A stretch of DNA of 64,000 nucleotides from an uncultured Lachnospiraceae bacterium (GCA_947631505.1 CANRLR010000002.1:62001-126000); one strand, 5' to 3'; positions 8,475-18,182 are shown, counted from the first letter of the stretch. The notes: a model not told the origin generated them from the sequence alone. A program made the numbers and translations.

Positions 8475-8846
8475 GTGAAAACTGTAATGATTACTCTCAT
8501 TGGAGTAAGTTCGATCGTATGGATTATTATGACACAGAGCAGTATTAATGTTGAAAATATAGGGAGAGAAGAAATCTCGGATTCATTGGCATTTGCCATG
8601 ACGCAGACAATGCAGGAATTAGCAGAGAACAGTCAAACGGCAATCAGAAACAAAAATGAAATGATGGCAATGTTTCTACAGGAAATGATTGCCAGAGTGG
8701 ATGAAGAAATTGACCTGACCGTTATCTCACATGAGTGTGATTATGAAAAAGGGATTATGGATATTGAAGCAGTGGGGAAATTGACCTTACCGGGAAACCG
8801 GATCAAAAAAGTATCGGTCAGGCGTTGTATGAAACTGGAAAAATAA
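8475..8846 (+). CDS. Single-TM pseudopilin-like protein (second of two)
   Basis: A 123-residue protein beginning MKTVMITLIGVSSIVWIIMTQ, a hydrophobic N-terminal helix, followed by a long amphipathic helix rich in Gln, Glu and Met (SDSLAFAMTQTMQELAENSQ, about 37-56) and a small beta-rich tail that includes Cys residues at about 86 and 118. This resembles TadE/TadF-like minor pilins in layout, but no family motif is certain. The start is GTG after AGGAGG. The next gene encodes the giant adhesin 22 bases downstream. Confidence 0.5.
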   Translation: MKTVMITLIGVSSIVWIIMTQSSINVENIGREEISDSLAFAMTQTMQELAENSQTAIRNKNEMMAMFLQEMIARVDEEIDLTVISHECDYEKGIMDIEAVGKLTLPGNRIKKVSVRRCMKLEK

Positions 8847-8868
8847 AAACAAAAGAAAGGATAATGTT

Positions 8869-11800
8869 ATGAAAAGAAAATGGAAAAAATGGTTATCGGT
8901 CGTTTTAACGGCTGCCTTTATAGCTGGTCTTTATCCGGTGAACGTAGCAGAAATTCAAGCGGCTTCCGCTGCCGTATCCTTATCAAACTTAGGAAAAATA
9001 GGCTCGCTAAAGGTAGGGAAGAAAACAAAGAAAGGGAACTGGTGGAAGATGCATATTGGCGGTGAAGATGCTTTTTGCATGACATTGGGATATACTTGTC
9101 ATACGGGTGACCGTTATCAGTCTTCCAGTACAACATATAAAAGTACAGATGCCGGTATCAAAGGGAAAAAAGCATTGGTTGGGTATTGGTATGATAAGGT
9201 GCAGAAACAAAGTAATACCGCTTTTATTATGGCACAGGCCTTATTTTGGGGACTGGAAGAGGGAGAAACTTCAGAAAGCAAATTGAAATCCATTATAAAA
9301 ACAGTAAAAGAAAATACAGGAATGTTTTCCGGTAAATCAGCGTCCCTGTTATATGAGGATATTTTTGAGAGAAGTGATGCTGTGAGCATTTCTGTTTTAG
9401 AATGGAAGCATAATGGCTCCGGTGCAAAAAGACAGGAACTTTTGGCAGTAAAGGCTTCCGGTGAAAAGGAACCGGAACCAAAATCCATACATATTGATGA
9501 ACGGTATCGTCAGCGAATTAATTTAGAGAAAAAAGATGAATCAGGACAGCCATTGGCAGGGGTCGCATTTTCCGTAGAAGCTGAAAATTTGGATGAACTA
9601 TATGGGCTGACAGTAACAGGAAAGGAAAAAGAGGAAATCAATGGTTTTGTGGGAACCGGTGTAACGAATGTAAACGGAAGATTACAATTTTGTTTTGAAT
9701 ACCGGATTCAGACCAAAGATTATTTTTTTTACCTGCCAAATGAAATTGACGAAATGACGCCAGAGGAGAAGAAGAAAATTTCCCAAAGGCTGGATGAAAA
9801 GGGATATGAACATGCAGATGACCTAACAGAAGATGGGGCAAAAGCAATGATGGAAAAGGACCTAAAGCGTCAGTTGGCAACGATTAAGAATCAATATATA
9901 ATAACAGAAACAAATGCTGGCTCAGACAATTTATTTATCCCTCCGGAATACAAAAACGGAAAAACAATTCAATTGACGGAAGAGGACAGCTGGTTAAAAG
10001 GAATTTCGTCCGGACAGTGGCCGGAAGACGAATTAAAACTTACTGAAAAAAATATGATGGGGCATTGGGAGCATATTATCAATCATTATAAGAAAGTATC
10101 CTTGTCGATTGTGAAAAAGGATGGCTACAGCAAAGATGAAAAGGCTCATGGGGAGGCAACATTAAATGGTGCTGTTTTCCAGCTCTTTCAGGATGCGGGA
10201 TGTACGGTGAGAGCAGTGGTATATGATGAGAAGGGAAGAGAAAAGAAAGCAGATAAATACAGTACGAAAGATGGAATGTTGGAAACGGATTATCTTCGCT
10301 GTGGAACAACGTACTATCTGAAAGAAATCGTGCCACCCGTTGGATACCAAAAGTCTGAGATGATTATGCCGATTACCATTGACGGCAGTGGCTGCACGCA
10401 GGAATTTACAACAGCGGGGAAATCACTTTCCTATAAAAATCAGCCATTATTAGGGAAGATTGCCTTACAAAAGTATTATTCGGAAGGGGAAACCGGACAA
10501 CTGTTTCCGGAAAAAGGAGCAGTTTTTCAGATTTATCTGAAAAAAAGAAACAGTTATGAGAAGGCAGATGATTATGAGAGAGCTCTGCTTGTAACAGATG
10601 AAAAAGGATATGCCTGTACAAAAGAACTGTACATGGGCCGTTATACGGTTCATCAGATCAGTACAGGGGAGCAGGATACCGAGATGACAAAGGATTTTGA
10701 TATAGTTGTTGACGAGCATGGTAAAATCTATCAATTGTCACTCAATAACAAAAATTTCAGTGCCTATTTAAAAATTGTAAAGAAAGATGGAAATACGAAT
10801 AAAACGGTTTTAAAGGCAGGTACTTCCTATCAGATATACCGGTGGAATAAGGAAAAAAATACGGAAGATCTGGTACGGCAGAGTTATGTGGATGGAAAAT
10901 CAATAAAGACAATCGATACGTTTCAGACCGATGAAACGGGTGTTGTCATGACGGTGAAACCATTAAAATCAGGGATATACCGAGTATATGAAAAGGATGC
11001 GGCAGAGGGATATTATATAGGCAGGCCATATATCGAAGTAAAAATTAATAGTAAAGAGGACAATTACAATCAGATGGCAGAAGAGAATGGAAGTCTCTTT
11101 ACAACGGTAGAAGTAGAATATGAAAATAAGGAGACCTATGGAAAGCTTACCTTTGAAAAGGTAGGAGAGCAGCTGGCTGCCTATGAAAAATCCTCCTCAC
11201 ATTTTGTATATGAAAATAAAATGCTAAAAGGTGCCGTTTTTGAAATTTACGCAGAAGAAGAAATTCAAACACCGGATAATCAAGGTGTTGTCCGGTTTAA
11301 AGAAGGGGAAAAAGTAGCAGAGGTAATAACAGGAGAAAAAGTCCTTTTTACAAATAAATGTGAAGGAATCTGTGGCTATGAAAGGGACGGAGAAGGCAGA
11401 ATATCGGTTAAGCTTCCGCTGGGAAAATATAAAGTAATGGAAACTAAAACGGTTTCCGGATATGTTCTGCCGGATAAAGCAGAGTGGGAAATCGAATTTT
11501 CATGGAAGAATAAGGACACCGAACAAGTGATTAATGGAACTGGGGTTACCGGAAAAGACGGTGTGCTGCGAATTCAGAATGAAAGGGCAAAAGCAGAAGT
11601 AGTAATCAACAAAAAAGATGCCGTAAGTAAACTTCCTATTTCAGATGTTATTTTTGGTCTGTACACATCCGATGCCATTTATAATAGCAAAGGAGAAATG
11701 ATTGTTCCGGCGGATACCAAGCTGGAGGAATTAAAGACAGATGCTGCGGGAACGGCAGTATCTGCTTTGGATCTGCCATTGCAGCAAAAGATAGATTCGG

Positions 11801-12825
11801 AAAAGGAAAATACGGGAAACTATTATCTGAAAGAAGAAAGAGTATCCGAGAGCTACTATTTAGAGAGCGGGAAGATACCAGTACAATTAACGTATAAGGA
11901 TGATAAGACATCTGTAGTATCGTGTAAAATTGAAAAAGAAAATATTGCGACCGAGACAGAGATCAGTAAGCTTGCTTTAGTGGGGAGCGGAGAGGTCTCC
12001 GGCTGCAGACTGGAAATAAAGGATAAAGACGAACAGATAATTTGTTCATGGACGTCAGGGGAAAAGGATTCGGTAAAGCTCATTAAAAATGCGGAAGAAA
12101 AAGGATATCAAAATCTAAAGGCGAGGATAACAGAGAATGGAACGCTTTTATTGAGAGGCTTATTCCATGATGAGGAATATTCCTTATCTGAATCCAGACC
12201 GGCAGATGGATATGTCACAGCGGATAAAATATATTTCAAATTGCTTGAAAAAAGAGAGCAGCAAGGGGCAGTCCGAACGGTGGTATCGCGAAAGAATAAA
12301 AAGGGTATTTTTGATGAAATTTCGGACAATCAAGTTATTATGTATGATGATACGACAAAAGTAGAATTCAGTAAACTGGATGATGTAACTGGAACCCCAC
12401 TAGAGGGGGCAGGAATTGTTATATATGACAAGTCAAATAAAAAGGTTGATTCCTTTACAACAAATAAAAAAGAAGCCTCTCTGATCGAAGGAGAACTTGC
12501 GGTGGGTGAGACTTACATTTTCCGGGAAGTGAAAGCTCCAGACGGATATTCTACCAGTGGAGATGTGACAATTACCGTTCAGGATACGGGAGAGATACAA
12601 AAAATAGTAATGTATGATAAAAAAACAGATGAAATTGCGGAGCAGGATACACCAAAAGATTCGGAACATAAAGATAAATCGAAGGTACACATACCAAAAA
12701 AAGTACCGAAAAGTGCAGCGCCTCAAACCGGTGATTCGTTGTTTACTTTCCGCTTTCTGATAACGGCATTATTTTTGTCATTGGCAGGAATCGCGCTGGT
12801 TACAAAAAAGAAAACCATGGTATAG
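8869..12825 (+). CDS. Giant cell-wall adhesin with thioester domain, Cna-B/SpaA repeats and LPxTG-like anchor
   Basis: A 1318-residue surface protein. A signal peptide covers about residues 1-32 (cleavage near EIQAAS). Residues about 35-195 look like a thioester domain: Cys70 in EDAFCMTLG and Gln123 in MAQALFWG are placed like the Cys and Gln that form the intramolecular thioester in Gram-positive adhesins. Seven or eight Cna-B/SpaA-like modules follow (beginning near INLEKKDESG, LSIVKKDG, KIALQKYY, LKIVKKDG, KLTFEKVG, VVINKKDA and VEFSKLDD), several with LKEIVPPVGY- or FREVKAPDGY-type ends typical of Lys-Asn isopeptide domains. The C-terminus has APQTGD, a hydrophobic helix and KKKTMV, an LPxTG-like sortase signal. 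It is the last gene of the Tad-like operon. No sortase gene lies in the window. Confidence 0.85.
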   Translation: MKRKWKKWLSVVLTAAFIAGLYPVNVAEIQAASAAVSLSNLGKIGSLKVGKKTKKGNWWKMHIGGEDAFCMTLGYTCHTGDRYQSSSTTYKSTDAGIKGKKALVGYWYDKVQKQSNTAFIMAQALFWGLEEGETSESKLKSIIKTVKENTGMFSGKSASLLYEDIFERSDAVSISVLEWKHNGSGAKRQELLAVKASGEKEPEPKSIHIDERYRQRINLEKKDESGQPLAGVAFSVEAENLDELYGLTVTGKEKEEINGFVGTGVTNVNGRLQFCFEYRIQTKDYFFYLPNEIDEMTPEEKKKISQRLDEKGYEHADDLTEDGAKAMMEKDLKRQLATIKNQYIITETNAGSDNLFIPPEYKNGKTIQLTEEDSWLKGISSGQWPEDELKLTEKNMMGHWEHIINHYKKVSLSIVKKDGYSKDEKAHGEATLNGAVFQLFQDAGCTVRAVVYDEKGREKKADKYSTKDGMLETDYLRCGTTYYLKEIVPPVGYQKSEMIMPITIDGSGCTQEFTTAGKSLSYKNQPLLGKIALQKYYSEGETGQLFPEKGAVFQIYLKKRNSYEKADDYERALLVTDEKGYACTKELYMGRYTVHQISTGEQDTEMTKDFDIVVDEHGKIYQLSLNNKNFSAYLKIVKKDGNTNKTVLKAGTSYQIYRWNKEKNTEDLVRQSYVDGKSIKTIDTFQTDETGVVMTVKPLKSGIYRVYEKDAAEGYYIGRPYIEVKINSKEDNYNQMAEENGSLFTTVEVEYENKETYGKLTFEKVGEQLAAYEKSSSHFVYENKMLKGAVFEIYAEEEIQTPDNQGVVRFKEGEKVAEVITGEKVLFTNKCEGICGYERDGEGRISVKLPLGKYKVMETKTVSGYVLPDKAEWEIEFSWKNKDTEQVINGTGVTGKDGVLRIQNERAKAEVVINKKDAVSKLPISDVIFGLYTSDAIYNSKGEMIVPADTKLEELKTDAAGTAVSALDLPLQQKIDSEKENTGNYYLKEERVSESYYLESGKIPVQLTYKDDKTSVVSCKIEKENIATETEISKLALVGSGEVSGCRLEIKDKDEQIICSWTSGEKDSVKLIKNAEEKGYQNLKARITENGTLLLRGLFHDEEYSLSESRPADGYVTADKIYFKLLEKREQQGAVRTVVSRKNKKGIFDEISDNQVIMYDDTTKVEFSKLDDVTGTPLEGAGIVIYDKSNKKVDSFTTNKKEASLIEGELAVGETYIFREVKAPDGYSTSGDVTITVQDTGEIQKIVMYDKKTDEIAEQDTPKDSEHKDKSKVHIPKKVPKSAAPQTGDSLFTFRFLITALFLSLAGIALVTKKKTMV

Positions 12826-12843
12826 CATTGTGCCTACCATGGT
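12814..12843. terminator. Possible bidirectional terminator between the adhesin gene and corC
   Basis: ACCATGGTA (12814-12822) and TACCATGGT (12835-12843) form a 9-bp inverted repeat that spans the adhesin stop codon. The T-run after it is poor (AATATGTTTTAC). The two flanking genes converge here, so a terminator is expected, but this is a weak one. Confidence 0.4.
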
Positions 12844-12859
12844 AATATGTTTTACACTT

Positions 12860-14170
12860 CTATTCCTCGTCCTGCTCTTCATCCTCTTCCATCTGTGGCT
12901 TTAGAATCATGCGGACTTTATCAATTCGATTGCCATCTACTTTTAAAACAGTGTAAGTGGCATAGTCATCTTCTGTTGCTTCTCCGACTTCCGGGAAGTG
13001 CTGGAATAAATTGATTAAATGTCCGGCAATGGAATCATAATCCTCGGATTCCAGTGGAAGTTTTAAATATTCGGAAATGTCTTCTAAGAAGGTGGAGCCA
13101 AGAAGAACATATTCGGTGTCACTGATTTTTTGAATTTCATCTTCTTCATCCTCATCATACTCATCCCGAAGTTCTCCGACAATTTCTTCAATTAAATCTT
13201 CCATCGTAATAAGACCGGCAAGAGCACCATATTCATCCAGTACAACGGTCATTGGAATAGAATCCTTCTGCATCTCCATAAAAAGTTCTGCAACGTTCTT
13301 ATATTCATATGTTACATGAGCCTCACGAATCAAGGTCTTGATGTCCAGCTCGGATTTGTTGCCCTGATAGAATACAATATCCCGCAAATTAATAATTCCA
13401 ATAATGTTATCAATGGTCTCTTCATAAACGGGAATTCTTGAATATTTACTTTCCTTGAATTCGTTCATAAGCTCTTCATATGTGATGTTCGCCTCGACCA
13501 TGGCAATATCCATACGGGGAATCATAACATCTTTGGCAAGAGAATCACCAAAATCTACAATATTAGTAATCATTTGGCGTTCTTCGCTTTCGATTACTCC
13601 TTCCTCATGGCTGACATCTACAAAGGTTCTTAGTTCATCCTCGGTAATAACTGCTGCTTTTTTTGAAGTGTCCACGCGGAGAAGGAAGAGCACGAAACCG
13701 GAAAATTGATTCACGATAAAAATAATCGGTGTCAGTATGTTGGTCAGGAACAGTATAGGGCGGGAGTATAACAGGGCTAACTTCTCCGCCTTTCTGGTAG
13801 CTAGATTTTTCGGTGTGATTTCACCGAAAATCAAAATTAATACTGTCAGAATTCCTGTTGCAATTCCCGCACCAAGACTGGTACTTTCCGCTAATCCCAT
13901 GCGTCTGCAAATGGAAAAAGCATAGGATGTGGAAATCGAGGAAGCGGATAAATTTACAACATTATTACAGATCAATACCGCACTGAGCATTTTTGAAGGC
14001 TCTTCGATTAGTTTTAATACTCGTTTCGCAGATTTGTTCTTTTCTTCTGCCAATGCACGCATCCGAATTTTATTAACGGTAGTAAGTGCTGTTTCTGCAG
14101 AAGAGAAAAAAGCTGATAAAAAAAGTAATATAATAAGAATAATTATATTTACCGCATCACTGGGCCCCAA
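12860..14170 (-). CDS. CNNM/CorC-family membrane protein (HlyC/CorC-like, probable Mg2+ efflux)
   Basis: A 436-residue protein of the CNNM/CorC (UPF0053) family. The N-terminal DUF21 membrane domain (IILIILLFLSAFFSSAETALTTVNK, with the SAFFSSAETA signature) is followed by about three more helices to residue 160, a CBS-domain pair (DVMIPRMDI at about 217; VVLDEYGALAGLITMEDLIEEIVGE at about 308-332), and the C-terminal CorC_HlyC domain (about 350-425). Family members are linked to magnesium or cobalt export. The start is TTG about ten bases from GGAG. It lies 18 bases downstream of the ABC-F gene and is probably cotranscribed with it. Confidence 0.88.
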   Translation of the reverse strand: MGPSDAVNIIILIILLFLSAFFSSAETALTTVNKIRMRALAEEKNKSAKRVLKLIEEPSKMLSAVLICNNVVNLSASSISTSYAFSICRRMGLAESTSLGAGIATGILTVLILIFGEITPKNLATRKAEKLALLYSRPILFLTNILTPIIFIVNQFSGFVLFLLRVDTSKKAAVITEDELRTFVDVSHEEGVIESEERQMITNIVDFGDSLAKDVMIPRMDIAMVEANITYEELMNEFKESKYSRIPVYEETIDNIIGIINLRDIVFYQGNKSELDIKTLIREAHVTYEYKNVAELFMEMQKDSIPMTVVLDEYGALAGLITMEDLIEEIVGELRDEYDEDEEDEIQKISDTEYVLLGSTFLEDISEYLKLPLESEDYDSIAGHLINLFQHFPEVGEATEDDYATYTVLKVDGNRIDKVRMILKPQMEEDEEQDEE

Positions 14171-14188
14171 AGAAAAACATCTCCTTTC

Positions 14189-15799
14189 TTAACTTAACGC
14201 TTGGCGTTTTCTCGCCATTTCATCACTGTCAAGATACTCATCATAAGTGGTAACTTTATCAATCATACCATTTGGAGTAATCTCGATAATACGGTTTGCA
14301 ATTGTTTGTATGAACTGATGGTCCTGAGAGGTGAACAGTACAACTCCCGGGAACTTGATCAGACCATTATTGACGGATGTAATAGATTCCATGTCTAAAT
14401 GGTTTGTTGGTTCATCCAGCATTAGTACATTGGAACCGAGCATCATCATTTTGGAAAGCATGACACGAACTTTTTCCCCCCCGGAGAGGACATTTACTTT
14501 CTTTAAGCCGTCATCTCCCTTAAAGAGCATGCGTCCCAAGAAACCGCGGACATAGGTGGCATCCTTCTCAGGAGAGAATGGCATTAACCAATCTACAATT
14601 GTATCATTGCTGGCAAAATAAGCAGTGTTGTCTTTTGGAAAATAGGAGTTTGAGGTGGTGATTCCCCATTTATAGTCTCCCTCATCCGGTTCCATCTCTC
14701 CGGAAAGAATCTGGAACAAAGTAGTTGCTGCAATACCATAAGAACCAACAAAAGCAATTTTGTCATCGTGTCCGACCGTGAAAGAAATATTGTCTAACAC
14801 TTTCTCTCCATCAATGGTTTTGGAAAGATTTGTTACCGTAAGCACTTCATTTCCGATTTCACGATCCGGTTTGAAGTCTACATATGGATATTTACGGCTA
14901 GAAGGCCGTAATGTATCCAGTTCAATTTTTTCCAATGCACGTTTACGGGAAGTTGCCTGCTTGGATTTCGATGCATTGGCGCTGAACCGCTGAATAAATT
15001 CCTGTAGTTCCTTGATTTTTTCTTCTTTCTTTTTATTCGCTTCTTTCATCTGTTTAATCATTAATTGGCTGGATTCATACCAAAAATCATAGTTTCCAGC
15101 ATAAATCTGCATCTTACCATAATCAAGGTCTACTGTATGTGTACAGACCTTATTTAAGAAATAGCGGTCATGAGAAACAACAATGATAGTGTTTTCAAAG
15201 TCAATTAAGAATTCTTCCAGCCAGCGAATGGAGTCCAGATCCAAGTGGTTTGTCGGCTCGTCAAGAAGCAGGATGTCAGGATTGCCAAATAATGCTCTTG
15301 CCAAAAGAACTTTGACCTTGTCTGTATCCGGCAGTTCGCTCATTGTTTTATAATGTACATCTGTATCAATGCCGAGTCCATTGAGCAGAGTAGCAGCATC
15401 CGCCTCTGCCTCCCATCCGTTCATTGTGGCAAATTCAGCCTCTAATTCACTGGCACGCATACCGTCCTCTTCGGAAAAATCTTCCTTGGCATAGATAGCA
15501 TCCTTTTCTTTCATGATGTCGAATAGTTTTTGGTTACCAGCGATAACGGTATCCAGGACAATATCATTATCATATTTGAAATGGTCCTGTTCAAGAACAG
15601 AAAGCCGTTCGCCGGGGCCAAGACTGATCTCACCGGTAGTCGGTTCCAGCTCACCGGATAATATTTTTAGAAATGTGGATTTACCGGCTCCGTTTGCACC
15701 GATAATACCATAACAATTACCCTCGGTAAATTTTATATTGACCTCTTCAAAGAGAGCCTTTTTTCCAAACCGAAGTGAAATATTACTTGCTTGAATCAT
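14189..15799 (-). CDS. ABC-F family ATPase (ribosome-associated)
   Basis: A 536-residue soluble protein with two ABC domains: first Walker A GANGAGKST, with LLDEPTNHLDLDSIRWLEEF as Walker B, then a second nucleotide-binding domain with VNVLSGGEKVRVMLSKMMM and MLDEPTNHLDMES. The two are separated by a Lys/Glu-rich interdomain linker (KQMKEANKKKEEKIKELQEF), the P-site tRNA interaction motif region of ABC-F proteins. The second Walker A is atypical (GSYGIAATTLFQ instead of GxxGxGKS/T) and the first signature is SELPDTDK rather than LSGGE, a degeneration seen in YkpA/YbiT-like ABC-F members. No membrane segments are present, so this is a translation factor rather than a transporter. The start chosen has GAAAGGA upstream; an earlier ATG adds six residues. 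Confidence 0.9.
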   Translation of the reverse strand: MIQASNISLRFGKKALFEEVNIKFTEGNCYGIIGANGAGKSTFLKILSGELEPTTGEISLGPGERLSVLEQDHFKYDNDIVLDTVIAGNQKLFDIMKEKDAIYAKEDFSEEDGMRASELEAEFATMNGWEAEADAATLLNGLGIDTDVHYKTMSELPDTDKVKVLLARALFGNPDILLLDEPTNHLDLDSIRWLEEFLIDFENTIIVVSHDRYFLNKVCTHTVDLDYGKMQIYAGNYDFWYESSQLMIKQMKEANKKKEEKIKELQEFIQRFSANASKSKQATSRKRALEKIELDTLRPSSRKYPYVDFKPDREIGNEVLTVTNLSKTIDGEKVLDNISFTVGHDDKIAFVGSYGIAATTLFQILSGEMEPDEGDYKWGITTSNSYFPKDNTAYFASNDTIVDWLMPFSPEKDATYVRGFLGRMLFKGDDGLKKVNVLSGGEKVRVMLSKMMMLGSNVLMLDEPTNHLDMESITSVNNGLIKFPGVVLFTSQDHQFIQTIANRIIEITPNGMIDKVTTYDEYLDSDEMARKRQALS

Positions 15800-15835
15800 T
15801 TTAAAATCCTTTCTCATTGAAAATATACTATTCCT

Positions 15836-15863
15836 ATTTTACTAAATATCGACAATTTTGCAA
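15836..15863 (-). promoter_or_regulatory. Promoter for the ABC-F/corC pair
   Basis: On the minus strand TTGCAA (15863-15858) and TAAAAT (15841-15836) are separated by 16 bases, about 37 bases upstream of the ABC-F start codon. It is near consensus for the housekeeping sigma factor. Confidence 0.55.
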
Positions 15864-15979
15864 GGGATTTTATGATTTTGACTAATTTTTTTCGCAAAAT
15901 AGTAAGTAGTCTATAGTATTCAATCCATTTATGTGTTAAAATTGCATAAAGAAAGAAGACATAGATGGAGGGACACAAA

Positions 15980-18172
15980 ATGGCAATTGAAGTAAAAGAA
16001 CAGGATTTGACATTTCATTTATATACGAAGCGGACCAGTTATATTTTTACTGCGGTAAAAAATCGGTATTTGGCACATGTTTACTGGGGCAGGAGAATTC
16101 AGATCCCACATATGGAAAATGCTCTTTTGCTTCGCTGGAGCTGTTTTGATGTGATGGAACCGGTGGAGCATCCTTTTTCACTGGACTATATCTGCCGCGA
16201 ATATCCTTCATCCGCCGGAGACTATCGAATCCCTTCGGTTGAGGTAGAATTTGAGGACGGCAGCAGGGAATGTAATCTCATTTTTAATGGATATTGTGTA
16301 ATGGAGGGGAAACCGGAAAGGGAGGGAATGCCTTCGTTATATACCGAACCAGAGGATAATTGTGAGACATTGGAACTATCACTTGTGGATGAGATAAAAG
16401 GGATCGAGGTCTTATTATACTATACGGTCTATGAAGATTATGATGTAATATCAAGAAGTGTTACAATAAGGAACAGCGGGGAGGAGAATGTTCGGATCAC
16501 TCATGTTGCCAGTGCAAGCGTGGATTTTGAAAATTCTGATTTTGAAATGCTGACTTTGCCGGGGGCATGGGGACGGGAGAGACATATAGAACGTTATCCG
16601 CTCCGCAGGGGAAGGCAGATGGCTGGCAGCAGCCGGGGAGCCAGCAGTCATCAGATGAATCCGTTTCTTGCGTTGTTAGATCCGGCGGCAACAGAAGAAA
16701 CGGGAACTGTTTTTTCGATGAATCTTGTGTACAGTGGTAATTTTACGACAGGCGTAGAAGTGGATCAGGTTGGAAAAAGCCGTATGTTTATGGGACTTGG
16801 AAATGAAGATTTTTCATGGCTTTTAGAAGCAGGGGAACGGTTCGATGCTCCTGAGTGTGTTATGGTGCACTCTTCGGATGGCCTTGGTGAGATGTCAAGA
16901 ATTTATCACCGCATTTACCGGGAACGGCTGCTGCGCGGTGCTTTTAAGGAAGGAAACCGCCCGATTCTCGTAAACAACTGGGAGGCTACATATTTTGATT
17001 TTAATGAGGAGAAGATTGTTTCATTGGCAAGGGCTGCGTCCGAGCTCGGGCTGGAATTACTGGTTCTGGATGACGGCTGGTTCGGCAAAAGAAATAGTGA
17101 TACCTGTTCTTTAGGTGATTGGTATGCAAATTTGGAAAAACTGCCAGATGGTATCGGAGGACTCGCGAAAAAGGTAAGAGAGCAGGGTATTCAGTTTGGT
17201 CTTTGGGTAGAGCCGGAAATGGTTTCTCCCGACAGTGATCTGTATCGGAATCATCCAGACTGGTGTATTCATGTACAGGGACGTCCCCGGTCAGAATGCC
17301 GTAATCAGTTGACGCTGGATCTGAGCCGGACGGACGTGTGTGATTTTATAATTGAGACATTAAAAGAGATTCTCTCGTCAGCTCCGATTTCTTATATTAA
17401 ATGGGATATGAACCGTCATATGAGCAATTTGGGCTCGGCAAAGCTTTCAGCGAAACGGCAGCGGGAGATGCCTCACCGTTACATACTGGGACTTTACCGG
17501 GTGCTGGAAGAAATAACAACCGCATTTCCTGACGTTTTGTTTGAAAGCTGCTCCGGTGGTGGCGGGCGATTTGATCCGGGAATGCTTTATTATATGCCAC
17601 AGACATGGACAAGCGATGATACGGATCCGGTGGAACGGCTTTATATACAGTATGGAACAAGCCTTGTTTATCCGGTTTCTGCGATGGGTGCCCATGTATC
17701 AGCAGTGCCGAATCATCAGTCCGGCAGGGTGACTCCATTAAAGATGCGTGGTGATGTGGCAATGAGCGGCAATCTTGGTTATGAGCTCGACCTTACCAAG
17801 TTTACGGAAGAAGAGAAAGAAGTGGTAAAAGAACAGATTGCCGTTTACAAGAATTTAAGAAACCTGATTTTGAAGGGGGACTTATATCGTCTGAAAAGTC
17901 CTTTTGAAGGAAATGATGCGGCATGGATGATTGTAGCAGAAAAAGAATTTTTCGCTGCCTATTTCCAAATACAGGCGAAAGTAAATCCGGGCATTTCCAG
18001 AATAAAATTCCGTGGATTGAAGGAAGATGCTTTTTATGAAGATATGGAAACCGGAGAAATATATGGTGGGGATGAATTAATGCAGATCGGCCTTGTCGTG
18101 GATTTGTTTGGTGACTACCAGAGTAGAACATGGCATTTTTGTGAGAAAAGACTTTGTGAAAGCAATGTGTGA
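15980..18172 (+). CDS. GH36 alpha-galactosidase
   Basis: A 730-residue cytoplasmic enzyme (no signal peptide) of glycoside hydrolase family 36. The GH36 N-terminal beta-supersandwich covers about 1-320, followed by a TIM barrel with NNWEATYFDFNEEK, LDDGWFGKRNSDTCSLGDW, GLWVEPEMVSPDSDLY, YIKWDMNRHM (Asp476, predicted nucleophile) and WTSDDTDPVERL (Asp546, predicted acid/base). This is the layout of the tetrameric AgaA/RafA type that hydrolyses melibiose, raffinose and stachyose after uptake. The start has GGAGGG eight bases upstream; an ATG five codons earlier overlaps that site. No sugar transporter lies next to it, so substrates must enter by a system elsewhere. Confidence 0.93.
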   Translation: MAIEVKEQDLTFHLYTKRTSYIFTAVKNRYLAHVYWGRRIQIPHMENALLLRWSCFDVMEPVEHPFSLDYICREYPSSAGDYRIPSVEVEFEDGSRECNLIFNGYCVMEGKPEREGMPSLYTEPEDNCETLELSLVDEIKGIEVLLYYTVYEDYDVISRSVTIRNSGEENVRITHVASASVDFENSDFEMLTLPGAWGRERHIERYPLRRGRQMAGSSRGASSHQMNPFLALLDPAATEETGTVFSMNLVYSGNFTTGVEVDQVGKSRMFMGLGNEDFSWLLEAGERFDAPECVMVHSSDGLGEMSRIYHRIYRERLLRGAFKEGNRPILVNNWEATYFDFNEEKIVSLARAASELGLELLVLDDGWFGKRNSDTCSLGDWYANLEKLPDGIGGLAKKVREQGIQFGLWVEPEMVSPDSDLYRNHPDWCIHVQGRPRSECRNQLTLDLSRTDVCDFIIETLKEILSSAPISYIKWDMNRHMSNLGSAKLSAKRQREMPHRYILGLYRVLEEITTAFPDVLFESCSGGGGRFDPGMLYYMPQTWTSDDTDPVERLYIQYGTSLVYPVSAMGAHVSAVPNHQSGRVTPLKMRGDVAMSGNLGYELDLTKFTEEEKEVVKEQIAVYKNLRNLILKGDLYRLKSPFEGNDAAWMIVAEKEFFAAYFQIQAKVNPGISRIKFRGLKEDAFYEDMETGEIYGGDELMQIGLVVDLFGDYQSRTWHFCEKRLCESNV

Positions 18173-18182
18173 AAAATAAAAG

